Below are positions 21,891 to 29,845 of a DNA stretch of 34,536 nt, piece after piece. The DNA comes from Actinomycetes bacterium (GTDB taxonomy: Bacteria; Actinomycetota; Acidimicrobiia; Acidimicrobiales; RAAP-2), in NCBI GenBank assembly GCA_021818025.1, contig JAKAFH010000015.1, positions 1 to 34,536 of the forward strand, in the 5' to 3' direction. The first letter of the stretch is position 1; every line of letters starts with the position of its first letter. Both the position numbers and the translations under genes were made by a program. The notes beneath the pieces are model-generated. The model made no database searches, was not told where the DNA came from, and was given only the letters and a program-made list of their open reading frames with translations.

Positions 21891-23145
21891 GGTCGTAGCC
21901 GTCGGCACCGAGCTGCTGCTCGGCCAGATCGCCGACACGAACTCCCAGTGGCTCGGCGAGCAGCTCGCCGCCAACGGGATCGCCTCGCACTTCCACCAGC
22001 ACGTCGGCGACAACCACGAGCGCATCGTGCTCGCGATCCGCACCGCGCTCGCGCGCAGCGACGCCGTGATCGTCTGTGGCGGGCTGGGACCGACCCAGGA
22101 CGACATCACGCGCGCCGCCATCGCCGAGGTGATGAACGTGCCCCTCGAGCGCGACCCGGCGCTCGTGGAGCGGATCCGCGGGTTCTTCGAGTCCCGCGGC
22201 CGGTCCATGCCCGACAACAACCGCCTCCAGGCCGACGTGCCGCGAGGCGCGACGATCATCGACCAGACGCGCGGCACCGCCCCGGGGCTGATCTGCCCGG
22301 TCGGGCGCAAGGTCGTCTACGCCGTGCCCGGGGTCCCCTACGAGATGACCGACATGTTCGAACGCGCGATCCTGTCGGACCTGCTCGCGCGCCAGTCGGC
22401 GACGGGCGAGCGCGCCACTATCGCGAGCCGGGTGCTTCGCACGTGGGGCGCGAGCGAGTCGGCGCTGGCCGAGGCGGTCGCGTCGCGCTTCAGCGCGCTC
22501 GTCGACGACGACCGGGTCACGATCGCCTTCCTCGCCTCGGGCATCGAGGGCATCAAGGTGCGCATCACCGCGCGCGCCGACGACGTCGCGCACGCCGCCC
22601 AGCTGCTTGACGACGAGGAGGCCCGAGTCCGCGAGCTCATCGCCTCGACCCTGGGCGACATCGTCTTCGGCGTGGACGACGAGACGATGGAGCACGCCGT
22701 CGCCGCGCGATTGCTCGCGCGTGGTGCGACCCTCGCGGTCGCCGAGTCGGTCACCGGCGGGCTGATCGCCAGCCGGCTGGTGAACGTGTCGGGGGCCTCG
22801 ACGTGGTTCCGCGGCGGCGTGGTGAGCTACGCCTCGGAGGTCAAGTACGACCTGCTCGGGGTGGCGCGCGGTCCCGTCGTCAGCCCCGAGGCCGCGATCG
22901 CCATGGCCCAGGGCGTGGCCGACCTGCTCGGCGCTGACATCGGGCTCAGCGTGACCGGCGTCGCCGGTCCCGACGAGCAGGACGGCCAGCCGGCCGGCAC
23001 GGTCTTCGTCGGTCTCTCGATCGACGGCCGCGTGCACCACGTGGCGCTTCGCCTGCCCGGGGACCGGCCCCGCGTGCGCGCCTACAGCGCGATCAGCGCG
23101 CTCGACGCGCTGCGTCGCGAACTCGATCGGCTGGCCGGCACCTAG
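21880..23145 (+). CDS. cinA: CinA family protein (molybdopterin-binding-like plus nicotinamide-nucleotide amidase domain)
   Basis: 421-aa two-domain CinA. The N-terminal half is MoCF-like (EVVAVGTELLLGQIADTNSQ and GGLGPTQDDITR, about 3-170), known in some homologs as an ADP-ribose pyrophosphatase. The C-terminal half (about 262-420) is the PncC-type amidase that deamidates NMN, with AESVTGGLIASRLV and FRGGVVSYASEVK. The common Cys/Leu after AES is Val here. GTG 21880 lies within pgsA, so translation is likely coupled. The TAG stop at 23143-23145 begins a TAGTCT hexamer that may serve as the promoter of the next gene. Confidence 0.93.
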   Translation: MRVEVVAVGTELLLGQIADTNSQWLGEQLAANGIASHFHQHVGDNHERIVLAIRTALARSDAVIVCGGLGPTQDDITRAAIAEVMNVPLERDPALVERIRGFFESRGRSMPDNNRLQADVPRGATIIDQTRGTAPGLICPVGRKVVYAVPGVPYEMTDMFERAILSDLLARQSATGERATIASRVLRTWGASESALAEAVASRFSALVDDDRVTIAFLASGIEGIKVRITARADDVAHAAQLLDDEEARVRELIASTLGDIVFGVDDETMEHAVAARLLARGATLAVAESVTGGLIASRLVNVSGASTWFRGGVVSYASEVKYDLLGVARGPVVSPEAAIAMAQGVADLLGADIGLSVTGVAGPDEQDGQPAGTVFVGLSIDGRVHHVALRLPGDRPRVRAYSAISALDALRRELDRLAGT

Positions 23146-23148
23146 TCT
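23143..23148 (+). promoter_or_regulatory. possible -10 box overlapping the cinA stop codon
   Basis: TAGTCT begins with the cinA TAG stop. It would give a leader of about 18 nt containing the GGGAGG ribosome site of the serine hydrolase gene. Confidence 0.35.
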
Positions 23149-23172
23149 CGGGAAAGAACCCGGGAGGCCCAG

Positions 23173-24402
23173 ATGTCATCGTTGGAGATCCAGAGCGACC
23201 CGTCCGCCATGGGCATGGACCCCGCGCGACTCGAGCGCATCCGGGGACACTTCGACGGCTACGTCACCGATGGGCGCCTGAGCGGCTGGCTCGTCACGGT
23301 GGCGCGGGCCGGCGAACTCGTCTGGACGGGCTCGGGCGGCTACCGCGACCGCGAGGCCGAACTGCCCGTCACCGACGACACGCTGTGGCGGATCTTCTCG
23401 ATGACCAAGCCCCTCACGACGCTCGGCGCGATGATGCTCTACGAGGAGGGCCGCTTCGACCTCAATGACGACGTCGGCCGCTGGATCGACGCGCTGGCCG
23501 AGCCCCAGGTCTACGTCTCGGGCACCGCGGCCGCGCCGGTGACCGTGCCCGCGGCCGGACCGGTGCGCGTGCATCACCTGCTCAGCCACATGAGCGGACT
23601 GACCTACGGGTTCAACTACCTGCACCCGGTCGACGCGATCTACCGGGCCAAGGGCTACGACTTCGGCTGGGCCAAGGGCGCCGACCTCGCCCAGGCGGTC
23701 GACGACTGGTGCACGAGCCCCCTGCTCTTCCAGCCGGGCAGCCGGTGGAACTACTCGGTCGCGACCGACGTGCTCGGCCGTCTCATCGAGATCTGGAGCG
23801 GCCAGGGTCTCGACGAGTTCTTTCGCGAGCGCATCATCGAGCCCCTCGGGCTGACCGACACCGATTGGTACTGCCCGCCCGACAAACTCGAGCGGCTCGC
23901 GATGCTCTACGTGCCCGTGGCGGGGAGCTTCGCGCCCGTCGTGGACCTCGCGCGCGGAGCCACCCACCCACCCACCCTGCTCTCGGGCGGTGGTGGCCTC
24001 GTCTCGAGCGCCGCGGACTACCAGCGCTTCATGACCATGATCCTGCGCGGCGGCGAGCTCGACGGGCGGCGCCTGCTCTCGAGCCGCACGGTGGCGCTGA
24101 TGACCGAGAACCACCTGCCCGACGACGTCGACCTCGCGACCATCGCCACGGACTCGTTCTCCGAGACCGACTACGCCGGGGTCGGCTTCGGACTCGGCTT
24201 CTCGGTGATGCTCGACCGGCGGGTGAACAAGAGCCTGGTGTCCGAGGGGACGGTCGGGTGGGGCGGTGCGGCCTCGACCGCCTTCTTCATCGACCCCGTC
24301 GAAGAGTTGACCGTCGGCTTCTACACCCAGTTGCTGCCGAGCGGGACCTACCCGATCCGTCGCGAGCTCCAGCAGCTGGTCTATCAGTCCCTGACCGACT
24401 GA
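23173..24402 (+). CDS. serine hydrolase of the beta-lactamase/penicillin-binding fold (EstB-like)
   Basis: 409-aa protein of the class C beta-lactamase-related family. The SxxK motif is S76-M-T-K79, the second motif is Y194-S-V in WNYSVATD, and the third is W363-G-G. The YSV/WGG combination is typical of EstB-type esterases rather than true beta-lactamases. No signal peptide is visible at the N terminus, so it is probably cytoplasmic; the substrate is unknown. ATG 23173 has a strong GGGAGG at 23162-23167. The gene is inserted between cinA and recA, a position where actinobacteria often have other genes, and it is followed by the SOS promoter of recA. Confidence 0.9.
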   Translation: MSSLEIQSDPSAMGMDPARLERIRGHFDGYVTDGRLSGWLVTVARAGELVWTGSGGYRDREAELPVTDDTLWRIFSMTKPLTTLGAMMLYEEGRFDLNDDVGRWIDALAEPQVYVSGTAAAPVTVPAAGPVRVHHLLSHMSGLTYGFNYLHPVDAIYRAKGYDFGWAKGADLAQAVDDWCTSPLLFQPGSRWNYSVATDVLGRLIEIWSGQGLDEFFRERIIEPLGLTDTDWYCPPDKLERLAMLYVPVAGSFAPVVDLARGATHPPTLLSGGGGLVSSAADYQRFMTMILRGGELDGRRLLSSRTVALMTENHLPDDVDLATIATDSFSETDYAGVGFGLGFSVMLDRRVNKSLVSEGTVGWGGAASTAFFIDPVEELTVGFYTQLLPSGTYPIRRELQQLVYQSLTD

Positions 24403-24431
24403 TCGTGCTCGACAACAGGCCTCGAGAATCC

Positions 24432-24460
24432 TTGAAGCGAACACTTGTTCGTAGTACGGT
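24432..24460 (+). promoter_or_regulatory. recA promoter
   Basis: TTGAAG (-35, 24432-24437) and TACGGT (-10, 24455-24460) are separated by exactly 17 nt. Transcription should start near 24467, giving a leader of about 60 nt that includes GAAGGAG. Confidence 0.75.
24438..24451 (+). promoter_or_regulatory. LexA operator (SOS box) of recA
   Basis: CGAACACTTGTTCG matches the actinobacterial/Bacillus-type SOS consensus CGAAC-N4-GTTCG with perfect arms. It lies in the spacer between the -35 and -10 boxes, where bound LexA would block RNA polymerase. Confidence 0.85.
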
Positions 24461-24527
24461 GTCGGCGTAGCCCGACCGATGTCAGAAGGGCGCCCTACAG
24501 TGCCCACGACGTAGACGAAGGAGAACC

Positions 24528-25577
24528 ATGGCCACCGATGACCGCAGCAAGGCCCTCGACGCAGCCCTCGGACAGATCGAGAAGCAGTTCGGCAAGGGAT
24601 CGATCATGCGCATGGGCGAGAACCTGCACATGAACATCGAGACTGTCCCGACCGGCGCGCTCGCTCTCGACATGGCGCTCGGCGTGGGCGGACTGCCGCG
24701 CGGGCGAATCGTCGAGCTCTACGGGCCCGAGTCGTCGGGCAAGTCCACGCTCGCGATGCACGTGGTGGCCGAGGCCCAGCGCAACGGCGGCGTGTGCGCC
24801 TACATCGACGCCGAGCACGCCATGGACCCCGTCTACGCGCGCGCCATCGGCGTGAACGTCGACGACCTCTTGATCAGCCAGCCCGACACCGGTGAGCAGG
24901 CCCTCGAGATCACCGACATGCTGATCCGCTCGGGGGCCCTTGACGTCATAGTCATCGACTCCGTCGCGGCCCTGACCCCGCGCGCCGAGATCGAGGGCGA
25001 CATGGGCGACTCCCACGTCGGGCTCCAGGCTCGGCTCATGAGCCAGGCGCTGCGCAAGCTGACCGGTGGCCTGTCCAAGTCCAACACGATCGCCATCTTC
25101 ATCAACCAGCTGCGCGAAAAGATCGGAATCCTCTACGGTTCACCTGAGGTAACCCCCGGCGGGCGCGCGCTCAAGTTCTACTCCTCGATCCGCCTCGACA
25201 TCCGGCGCATCGAGTCGATCAAGGACGGCACTGAGATCGTCGGCAACCGCACGCGCGTCAAGGTCGTGAAGAACAAGTGCGCGGCGCCGTTCAAGCAGGC
25301 CGAGTTCGACATCATGTACGGCCAGGGCATCAGCCGCGAGGGGTCGGTGCTCGACGTCGCCGTCGAACTCGGCTTCGTGAAGAAGGCCGGCGCCTGGTTC
25401 ACCTACGAGGGCGAGCAGCTCGGCCAGGGCCGCGAGAACGTGAAGAACTTCCTGCGCGAGAACCCCCAGCTCATGGCCGAGATCGACGAGCGGGTTCGCA
25501 CCCACCTCGCCGAGGCCCTGGCGCCCGACGTCATCGGTGAGGCGATTGACGCCGATGCGCCGCTGACTCTCGACTGA
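24528..25577 (+). CDS. recA: recombinase RecA
   Basis: 349-aa RecA, the ATP-dependent strand-exchange protein and coprotease for LexA cleavage. Walker A is GPESSGKST at 66-74 (K72) and Walker B is [10 protein letters not shown] near 142-151. The MAW motif [10 protein letters not shown] is present, followed by loop L2, where the usual GNALKFYAS appears as [10 protein letters not shown]. No intein interrupts it, unlike M. tuberculosis recA. ATG 24528 has a strong GAAGGAG at 24517-24523. It is controlled by a LexA box in its own promoter. recX, commonly the next gene in actinobacteria, is absent; an acyltransferase with its own promoter follows. Confidence 0.98.
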   Translation: MATDDRSKALDAALGQIEKQFGKGSIMRMGENLHMNIETVPTGALALDMALGVGGLPRGRIVELYGPESSGKSTLAMHVVAEAQRNGGVCAYIDAEHAMDPVYARAIGVNVDDLLISQPDTGEQALEITDMLIRSGALDVIVIDSVAALTPRAEIEGDMGDSHVGLQARLMSQALRKLTGGLSKSNTIAIFINQLREKIGILYGSPEVTPGGRALKFYSSIRLDIRRIESIKDGTEIVGNRTRVKVVKNKCAAPFKQAEFDIMYGQGISREGSVLDVAVELGFVKKAGAWFTYEGEQLGQGRENVKNFLRENPQLMAEIDERVRTHLAEALAPDVIGEAIDADAPLTLD

Positions 25578-25626
25578 GCGTCCACGTAAAACCTTCCCGG
25601 TCGAAGGGTCGATACACCGGCGGCGA

Positions 25627-25632
25627 TAGCGT
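25627..25632 (+). promoter_or_regulatory. -10 box of leaderless acyltransferase promoter
   Basis: TAGCGT ends 7 nt before ATG 25640; it overlaps, and so argues against, the in-frame GTG at 25631. Confidence 0.5.
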
Positions 25633-25639
25633 GGCCCCC

Positions 25640-26281
25640 ATGCAACTGCGCCGCCACGCTCGCCGACTGCTGGGCGGGGCCGTACGTAAGCTCCGGGCCT
25701 ACGCCAACGAGGTAGCGATCGTCGGCCCCGACGACCGCTACGCCGGCGCCTTCCACTACTTCGGCGCCGGCGCGGCCCTGATGGCGCCCCAGGGCGTTAT
25801 CTACAACGAGCGCTACCTCGCAATCGGCGATGGGGCGCTCATCGGCCCCAACGTCTGCCTGACCGCGGGCATCAACGGCGAGCAGACGATGCTCTCGACC
25901 CCGGTCGTGTCGATCGGCGCGCGCTGCGTGATCGGGCGGGGCTCGCACATCATCGGCCACTGGCGCATCGAGCTCGGCGACGAGATCCAGACCGGTCCCT
26001 ACGTCTACATCACCGACCAGAACCACGTCTACGACGACCCCGACGTGCCGATCGGCTGGCAGACCGCGACCGAGGCCGCGGTGCGCATCGGCTCGGGCAG
26101 CTGGCTCGGCGCCAACGTCGTGATCCTGCCCGGCACCGACCTTGGGCCCCACACGACCGTCGCGGCGGGCGCGGTGGTGCGCGGCACGTTCCCCGGCTAC
26201 GTCGTGCTCGGCGGCGTCCCGGCCAAGGTCCTTCGCCACTACGACCCCGAGCGCGGGTGGCTGACCGGGCCGCCGGCGTGA
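25640..26281 (+). CDS. hexapeptide-repeat acyltransferase
   Basis: 213-aa left-handed beta-helix acyltransferase (maltose/galactoside acetyltransferase and WbbJ-like group), transferring an acyl group to a sugar or similar acceptor. Imperfect hexapeptide turns run through about 60-200 (IGDGALIGPNVCLTAG, IGARCVIGRGSHIIG, IGSGSWLGANVVILPG). The probable catalytic histidine is in DQNHVYDD, and the family-closing VLGGVPAKVLR is at the C terminus. ATG 25640 is preferred because TAGCGT lies 7 nt upstream. Its stop overlaps the MFS start as GTGA, so the transporter is translationally coupled; the acceptor may be the exported compound. Confidence 0.88.
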   Translation: MQLRRHARRLLGGAVRKLRAYANEVAIVGPDDRYAGAFHYFGAGAALMAPQGVIYNERYLAIGDGALIGPNVCLTAGINGEQTMLSTPVVSIGARCVIGRGSHIIGHWRIELGDEIQTGPYVYITDQNHVYDDPDVPIGWQTATEAAVRIGSGSWLGANVVILPGTDLGPHTTVAAGAVVRGTFPGYVVLGGVPAKVLRHYDPERGWLTGPPA

Positions 26282-27543
26282 ACCTCGGACTCAACCTCAC
26301 GCCGCTGCGCGCGTCGCGCCAGTACCGCCGGCTCTACGTGTCGGGCTTCGTCTCGGCCCTCGGCAGCCAGGCGACCTACGTCACGACCGCCTACCAGCTC
26401 AAGCAGCTCACGCACTCGCCGATCGCCGTCGGGGCCCTCGGCCTGGTCGAGGTGGTGCCCCTGCTCATCTTCGGGCTCTACGGGGGCGTGCTCGCCGACC
26501 ACTTCGACCGGCGCCGCCTCGTGCTCGTGACCGAGTTCGTGCTGCTGTTGACGGCGGTCGCACTCATGGTGAACGCACGACGCGCCTCGCCCCAGGTCTG
26601 GGTGCTCTACGTCGTGGACGCGGTGATCATCGTCGCCGGCAGCGTGCAGGGACCGAGCATCGCGGCACTCAACCAGCGCCTCGTCGCCCACGACCTGCAG
26701 CGCGACGCCGCCACGCTCAACATGGTGCGCGGCACCTTCGCCTCGATCGTCGGGCCGGCCCTCGGCGGCTTCGTCGCGGTGGCGGCGGGTCCCGAGTGGG
26801 TCTACGCCTTCAACGTCGTGACCTTCGTGGTCTCGCTCGGGTTCCTGGTGACCCTGACCTCGGCGGGGCGTGGAGCGAGTGACGGCGCCTCGGTCAGCTC
26901 GCTGCTCGTCGGGCTGCGCTACGCGCGCTCGCGCCCCGACATCGTGGGTACCTACGTCGTCGACCTGCTGGCGATGGCCCTCGCCTACCCGGTCGTGATG
27001 ATGCCCTTCGTCGCCGAGCGGTTCTCCGAGCACTACGCCCTCGCCCTGCTCTACCTCGGCCTGCCGGTCGGGGCCTTCCTCGCCACGATCACCTCGAGCT
27101 GGTCCCGCCGGGTGCACCGCTACGGCCGCGCGGTGGTGGCGGCGGCGGTGCTCTGGGGACTGGGGATCGCCGTCTTTGGCTACTCGTCGTCCTTCGCGGT
27201 GGTGCTCGGCGGGCTCATCGTCGCCGGCGGCGCGGACGCGGTGAGCGGGATCTTTCGCAACACCATGTGGAACGAGTCGATCCCGCCCGACGTGCGCGGG
27301 CGCATGGCGGGGGTCGAGCTGATCTCCTACTCGCTCGGGCCGACGGCCGGCCAGTTCCGCTCGGGTCTGATGACCGCCTGGACCTCGCTGCGGTTCTCGC
27401 TGTGCGCCGGCGGGCTCGCGAGCGCCGGCTCGGTCGCCGTGGTCGTCGCGGCCCTGCCCCAGCTGTGGTCCTTTGACGCGCGCAGCGACTCCCACGTGGC
27501 CCAGGTCCGCGCGCTGCGCGCGGCCGAGCACGAGGCGTCCTAG
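26278..27543 (+). CDS. MFS transporter (EntS/MFS_3-like exporter)
   Basis: 421-aa major facilitator with about 12 hydrophobic helices. The loop 2-3 motif A is visible as GVLADHFDRRRLVL (about 71-84), and a second GRMAGVELISYSLGPTAGQ segment lies near helix 10. It resembles the enterobactin exporter/drug-efflux branch; substrate unknown. GTG 26278 is chosen because GTGA overlaps the acyltransferase stop. The gene ends 21 bp before serB, which has its own promoter. Co-expression with the acyltransferase suggests export or protection by modification, which is inference. Confidence 0.9.
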   Translation: MNLGLNLTPLRASRQYRRLYVSGFVSALGSQATYVTTAYQLKQLTHSPIAVGALGLVEVVPLLIFGLYGGVLADHFDRRRLVLVTEFVLLLTAVALMVNARRASPQVWVLYVVDAVIIVAGSVQGPSIAALNQRLVAHDLQRDAATLNMVRGTFASIVGPALGGFVAVAAGPEWVYAFNVVTFVVSLGFLVTLTSAGRGASDGASVSSLLVGLRYARSRPDIVGTYVVDLLAMALAYPVVMMPFVAERFSEHYALALLYLGLPVGAFLATITSSWSRRVHRYGRAVVAAAVLWGLGIAVFGYSSSFAVVLGGLIVAGGADAVSGIFRNTMWNESIPPDVRGRMAGVELISYSLGPTAGQFRSGLMTAWTSLRFSLCAGGLASAGSVAVVVAALPQLWSFDARSDSHVAQVRALRAAEHEAS

Positions 27544-27552
27544 CCGACGCTC

Positions 27553-27558
27553 TACGCT
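27553..27558 (+). promoter_or_regulatory. -10 box of leaderless serB promoter
   Basis: TACGCT ends 6 nt before GTG 27565. Confidence 0.5.
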
Positions 27559-27564
27559 TCATCC

Positions 27565-28740
27565 GTGACGAATGCGTACCTGGTGACCGTGAGTGGGCCC
27601 GATCGGGTCGGCGTGGGGGCCGAGCTCTTCGCCGCGCTCTCGGCCCTCGAGTCGAGTGGCGCGACGCTCGCCGACGTCGGTCAGATCACGATTCGCGGCG
27701 CCCTCGTGCTGTGCGCGGAGGTGTCGGGCGAGGGCCTGCGTGCCGAGGCGGTGGATGCGGCGCTCGCGACTCGGGCGATCGCGAGCGACACGATGACCGT
27801 CACCGTCGAGCCAGTCGACCCCGCGACCGCCGGCCAGGGCCGACGCCTCCTCGTGACCCTCATCGCCCCGACGATCGGCGCCACCCAGTTGCGCGCGGTC
27901 TTTGGGGCTATCGCGGCGAGCGGCTCGACGTGCGAGCGCATTGTGCACCTGGCGACCTATCCCGTGGACTGCTACGAGCTCGTGGTGCTCGGCGCCGATC
28001 ACGACGCGCTGCGCCAGGGCGTGACTGACGCCGCCAACGCGGTCGGGCTCGACCTCGCGATCCAGCGAGCCGGCCTGCACCGTCGCGCGAAGCACCTCGT
28101 GGTGATGGACGCGGACTCGACACTCATCCAAGAAGAGGTGATCGACCTGCTCGCCGAGGCCTGCGGACGGGCCGAGGACGTCTCGGCGATCACCGCCTCG
28201 GCGATGGCCGGGGAGATCGACTTCGCCGAGTCCCTGCGCCGGCGCGTCGGGCTGCTCGAGGGGCTGGCGGCGAGCGTGCTCGACGACGTGCGCGCGCGCC
28301 TTCGCCTCACGCCCGGCGCGCGCACGCTGCTCGCCACGCTCCAGCGCCTCGGCTACGTGCCCGCCGTCGTCTCGGGCGGCTTCGTCGAGGTGCTCGCGCC
28401 ACTCCTCGACGAGCTCGGGGTGCGCCACTACGACGCGAACCACCTCGAGGTCGTCGACGGCCGGCTGACGGGCCGGGTGCTCGGCGAGATCGTCGACCGG
28501 GCCGGCAAGGAGCGCGCCCTGCGCCGCTTCGCCGAGGAGATCGGCGTCCCGCTCGAGCAGACCGTCGCGGTCGGCGACGGCGCGAACGACATCGACATGA
28601 TCTCGGCGGCGGGCCTGGGCATCGCCTTCAACGCCAAGGCGGTCGTGCGCGAGCACGCCGACGCCGCGCTCTCGGTGCCCTATCTCGACGCGGTGCTCTA
28701 CTTCCTCGGGATCAGTCGAGAAGAGATCGAAGCGAACTGA
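27565..28740 (+). CDS. serB: phosphoserine phosphatase with N-terminal ACT domains
   Basis: 391-aa HAD phosphatase catalysing the last step of serine synthesis. Two ACT-type regulatory domains occupy about 1-170 (YLVTVSGPDRVGVGAELF and LLVTLIAPTIGATQLRAVF), a layout shared with mycobacterial SerB2. The catalytic HAD core has the nucleophile motif D182-A-D184-S-T (VVMDADSTLIQEEVI), motif II VVSGGF, and the metal motif GDGANDIDM. GTG 27565 follows a TACGCT box by 6 nt. The esterase gene begins 1 nt after its stop, so the serB transcript probably reads into it. Confidence 0.95.
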   Translation: MTNAYLVTVSGPDRVGVGAELFAALSALESSGATLADVGQITIRGALVLCAEVSGEGLRAEAVDAALATRAIASDTMTVTVEPVDPATAGQGRRLLVTLIAPTIGATQLRAVFGAIAASGSTCERIVHLATYPVDCYELVVLGADHDALRQGVTDAANAVGLDLAIQRAGLHRRAKHLVVMDADSTLIQEEVIDLLAEACGRAEDVSAITASAMAGEIDFAESLRRRVGLLEGLAASVLDDVRARLRLTPGARTLLATLQRLGYVPAVVSGGFVEVLAPLLDELGVRHYDANHLEVVDGRLTGRVLGEIVDRAGKERALRRFAEEIGVPLEQTVAVGDGANDIDMISAAGLGIAFNAKAVVREHADAALSVPYLDAVLYFLGISREEIEAN

Positions 28741-28741
28741 G

Positions 28742-29623
28742 ATGGAGAGCCCCGGGCTCGACGAGCGGCGAGCCGCGCTCTCGTCCCTGCGCCGGCTCAT
28801 CTTCTCGTCGTCGGTCCCCTGGGCGCGCCAGCGGGCCCGCTTCGCCGCGGCGACGTCGGCGACGGCGATCGCCGACGGCGTCGAGCGGGGCACCTTTCGC
28901 TTTGGTCGCGTGCACGGTGAGACCTTGAGGCCGCGCGACGCGTATCCCAACCGCGCGATCCTCTACGTGCACGGCGGGGGCTACTGCATCGGCTCACCGG
29001 TGATGGGCCGCGCGCTCGCTTCGTGGCTCGCCGCGACCTTTTTGGCGACCGTCTACGGCCTCGACTACCGCCTCGCGCCCGAACACCCCGCCCCGGCCGC
29101 GATCGAGGACGTGACGGCCTCCCTGGCGCACCTCGCCGAAAGGGAGGTCGTCGGCCTCGCCGACTCGGCCGGCGCCGGCGCGCTCGTCGCGGCGCTGCTC
29201 GACGGCGCGGCGCCGGTCGCCGCGCTCGCCCTGGTGTCGCCCTGGCTCGACCTCGCGCGCGACTACGACGGCGAGCTCGCCGCGCGCGATCCCTTGCTGT
29301 CGGCGGACTGGCTCGGGGCCTGCGCGCGGGCCTACGCCGACGGCGAGCGCACGGGGCCCCACGTCTCGCCGCTTCGCGCGAGCTGGTCGGGCCTCGCCCC
29401 GACGCTCGTGGTGGGGGGCGAGGACGACCTGCTCGCCCCCGACGCGGCCGCGCTCGCGGCGCGCGGGGACCCGCGGCTCACCGTGCGGACCTGGCCGGGG
29501 CTCTGGCACGACTTCGCCCTGGCGCTCGGCCAGGTGCCCGAGGCGACCGAGGCGGCCGAGGCGATCGCGGCCCACGTGGGTGCCGTCACGGGGTGGCGTC
29601 CCAATCGCCCGACCGGCTGGTAG
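28742..29623 (+). CDS. HSL-type alpha/beta hydrolase (esterase/lipase)
   Basis: 293-aa hormone-sensitive-lipase-family hydrolase. The oxyanion motif is HGGGY (H77-Y81), the nucleophile is S142 in LADSAGAG, the acid is in VGGEDDLLAPD near 225-235, and the histidine is in GLWHDF near 256-261. The elbow is usually GDSAG; here the leading glycine is alanine. Acts on esters of unknown identity. ATG 28742 is 1 nt after the serB stop. Its TAG stop provides the first half of a TAGGTT box in front of the ferredoxin gene, and the reading continues into a P450 redox pair. Confidence 0.87.
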   Translation: MESPGLDERRAALSSLRRLIFSSSVPWARQRARFAAATSATAIADGVERGTFRFGRVHGETLRPRDAYPNRAILYVHGGGYCIGSPVMGRALASWLAATFLATVYGLDYRLAPEHPAPAAIEDVTASLAHLAEREVVGLADSAGAGALVAALLDGAAPVAALALVSPWLDLARDYDGELAARDPLLSADWLGACARAYADGERTGPHVSPLRASWSGLAPTLVVGGEDDLLAPDAAALAARGDPRLTVRTWPGLWHDFALALGQVPEATEAAEAIAAHVGAVTGWRPNRPTGW

Positions 29624-29626
29624 GTT
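29621..29626 (+). promoter_or_regulatory. -10 box for ferredoxin-P450, overlapping the esterase stop codon
   Basis: TAGGTT begins with the TAG stop of the esterase gene. It gives a leader of about 20 nt with an AGGAGG ribosome site at about 29644-29649. Confidence 0.45.
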
Positions 29627-29653
29627 CGGGCCCACCTGAGCGTAGGAGGGGAC

Positions 29654-29845
29654 GTGCGGGTTTCTATCGACGCCGAGCGGTGCCAGGGCCACGGGCGATG
29701 CTTCACGGTCGCGCCGACGGTCTTCGGCTTCGACGACCTCGGCAACGGCGTGGTGCTCGTGGCGAGTCCCGAGGGCGAGGGCGCGCGCCTGGCGCGCCTC
29801 GCCGAGGTCAACTGCCCGGAGCACGCGATCACGGTGGAGGCGTGA
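29654..29845 (+). CDS. small ferredoxin with CxxHxxC motif, P450 partner
   Basis: 63-aa single-cluster ferredoxin that would pass electrons to the P450 encoded next. Ligand cysteines are C10, C16 and C54 (CQGHGRC ... NCPEHA). The usual middle cysteine is replaced by H13, the CxxHxxC arrangement found in actinobacterial P450-linked ferredoxins, with a 3Fe-4S or unusual 4Fe-4S cluster. GTG 29654 has a strong TAGGAGGGG ribosome site. Its TGA stop overlaps the P450 ATG by one base (TGATG), so expression is tightly coupled. No ferredoxin reductase is in the window. Confidence 0.92.
   Translation: MRVSIDAERCQGHGRCFTVAPTVFGFDDLGNGVVLVASPEGEGARLARLAEVNCPEHAITVEA

Noticed and set aside
23173-24402. 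Calling the serine hydrolase a beta-lactamase resistance gene
   Set aside because: No signal peptide, and the YSV and WGG motifs fit EstB-type esterases better than beta-lactamases.
25578-25626. CCTTC-N6-GAAGG stem after recA as an intrinsic terminator
   Set aside because: Only 5 bp with no U tract downstream on the plus strand; too weak to report as a feature.
26239-27531. Long minus-strand open frame across the MFS gene
   Set aside because: Extremely charged, low-complexity translation; shadow of the transporter.
29023-29844. In-frame upstream extension of the P450
   Set aside because: Runs through the esterase and ferredoxin genes in another frame; the P450 N terminus and the TGATG junction set the start at 29845.
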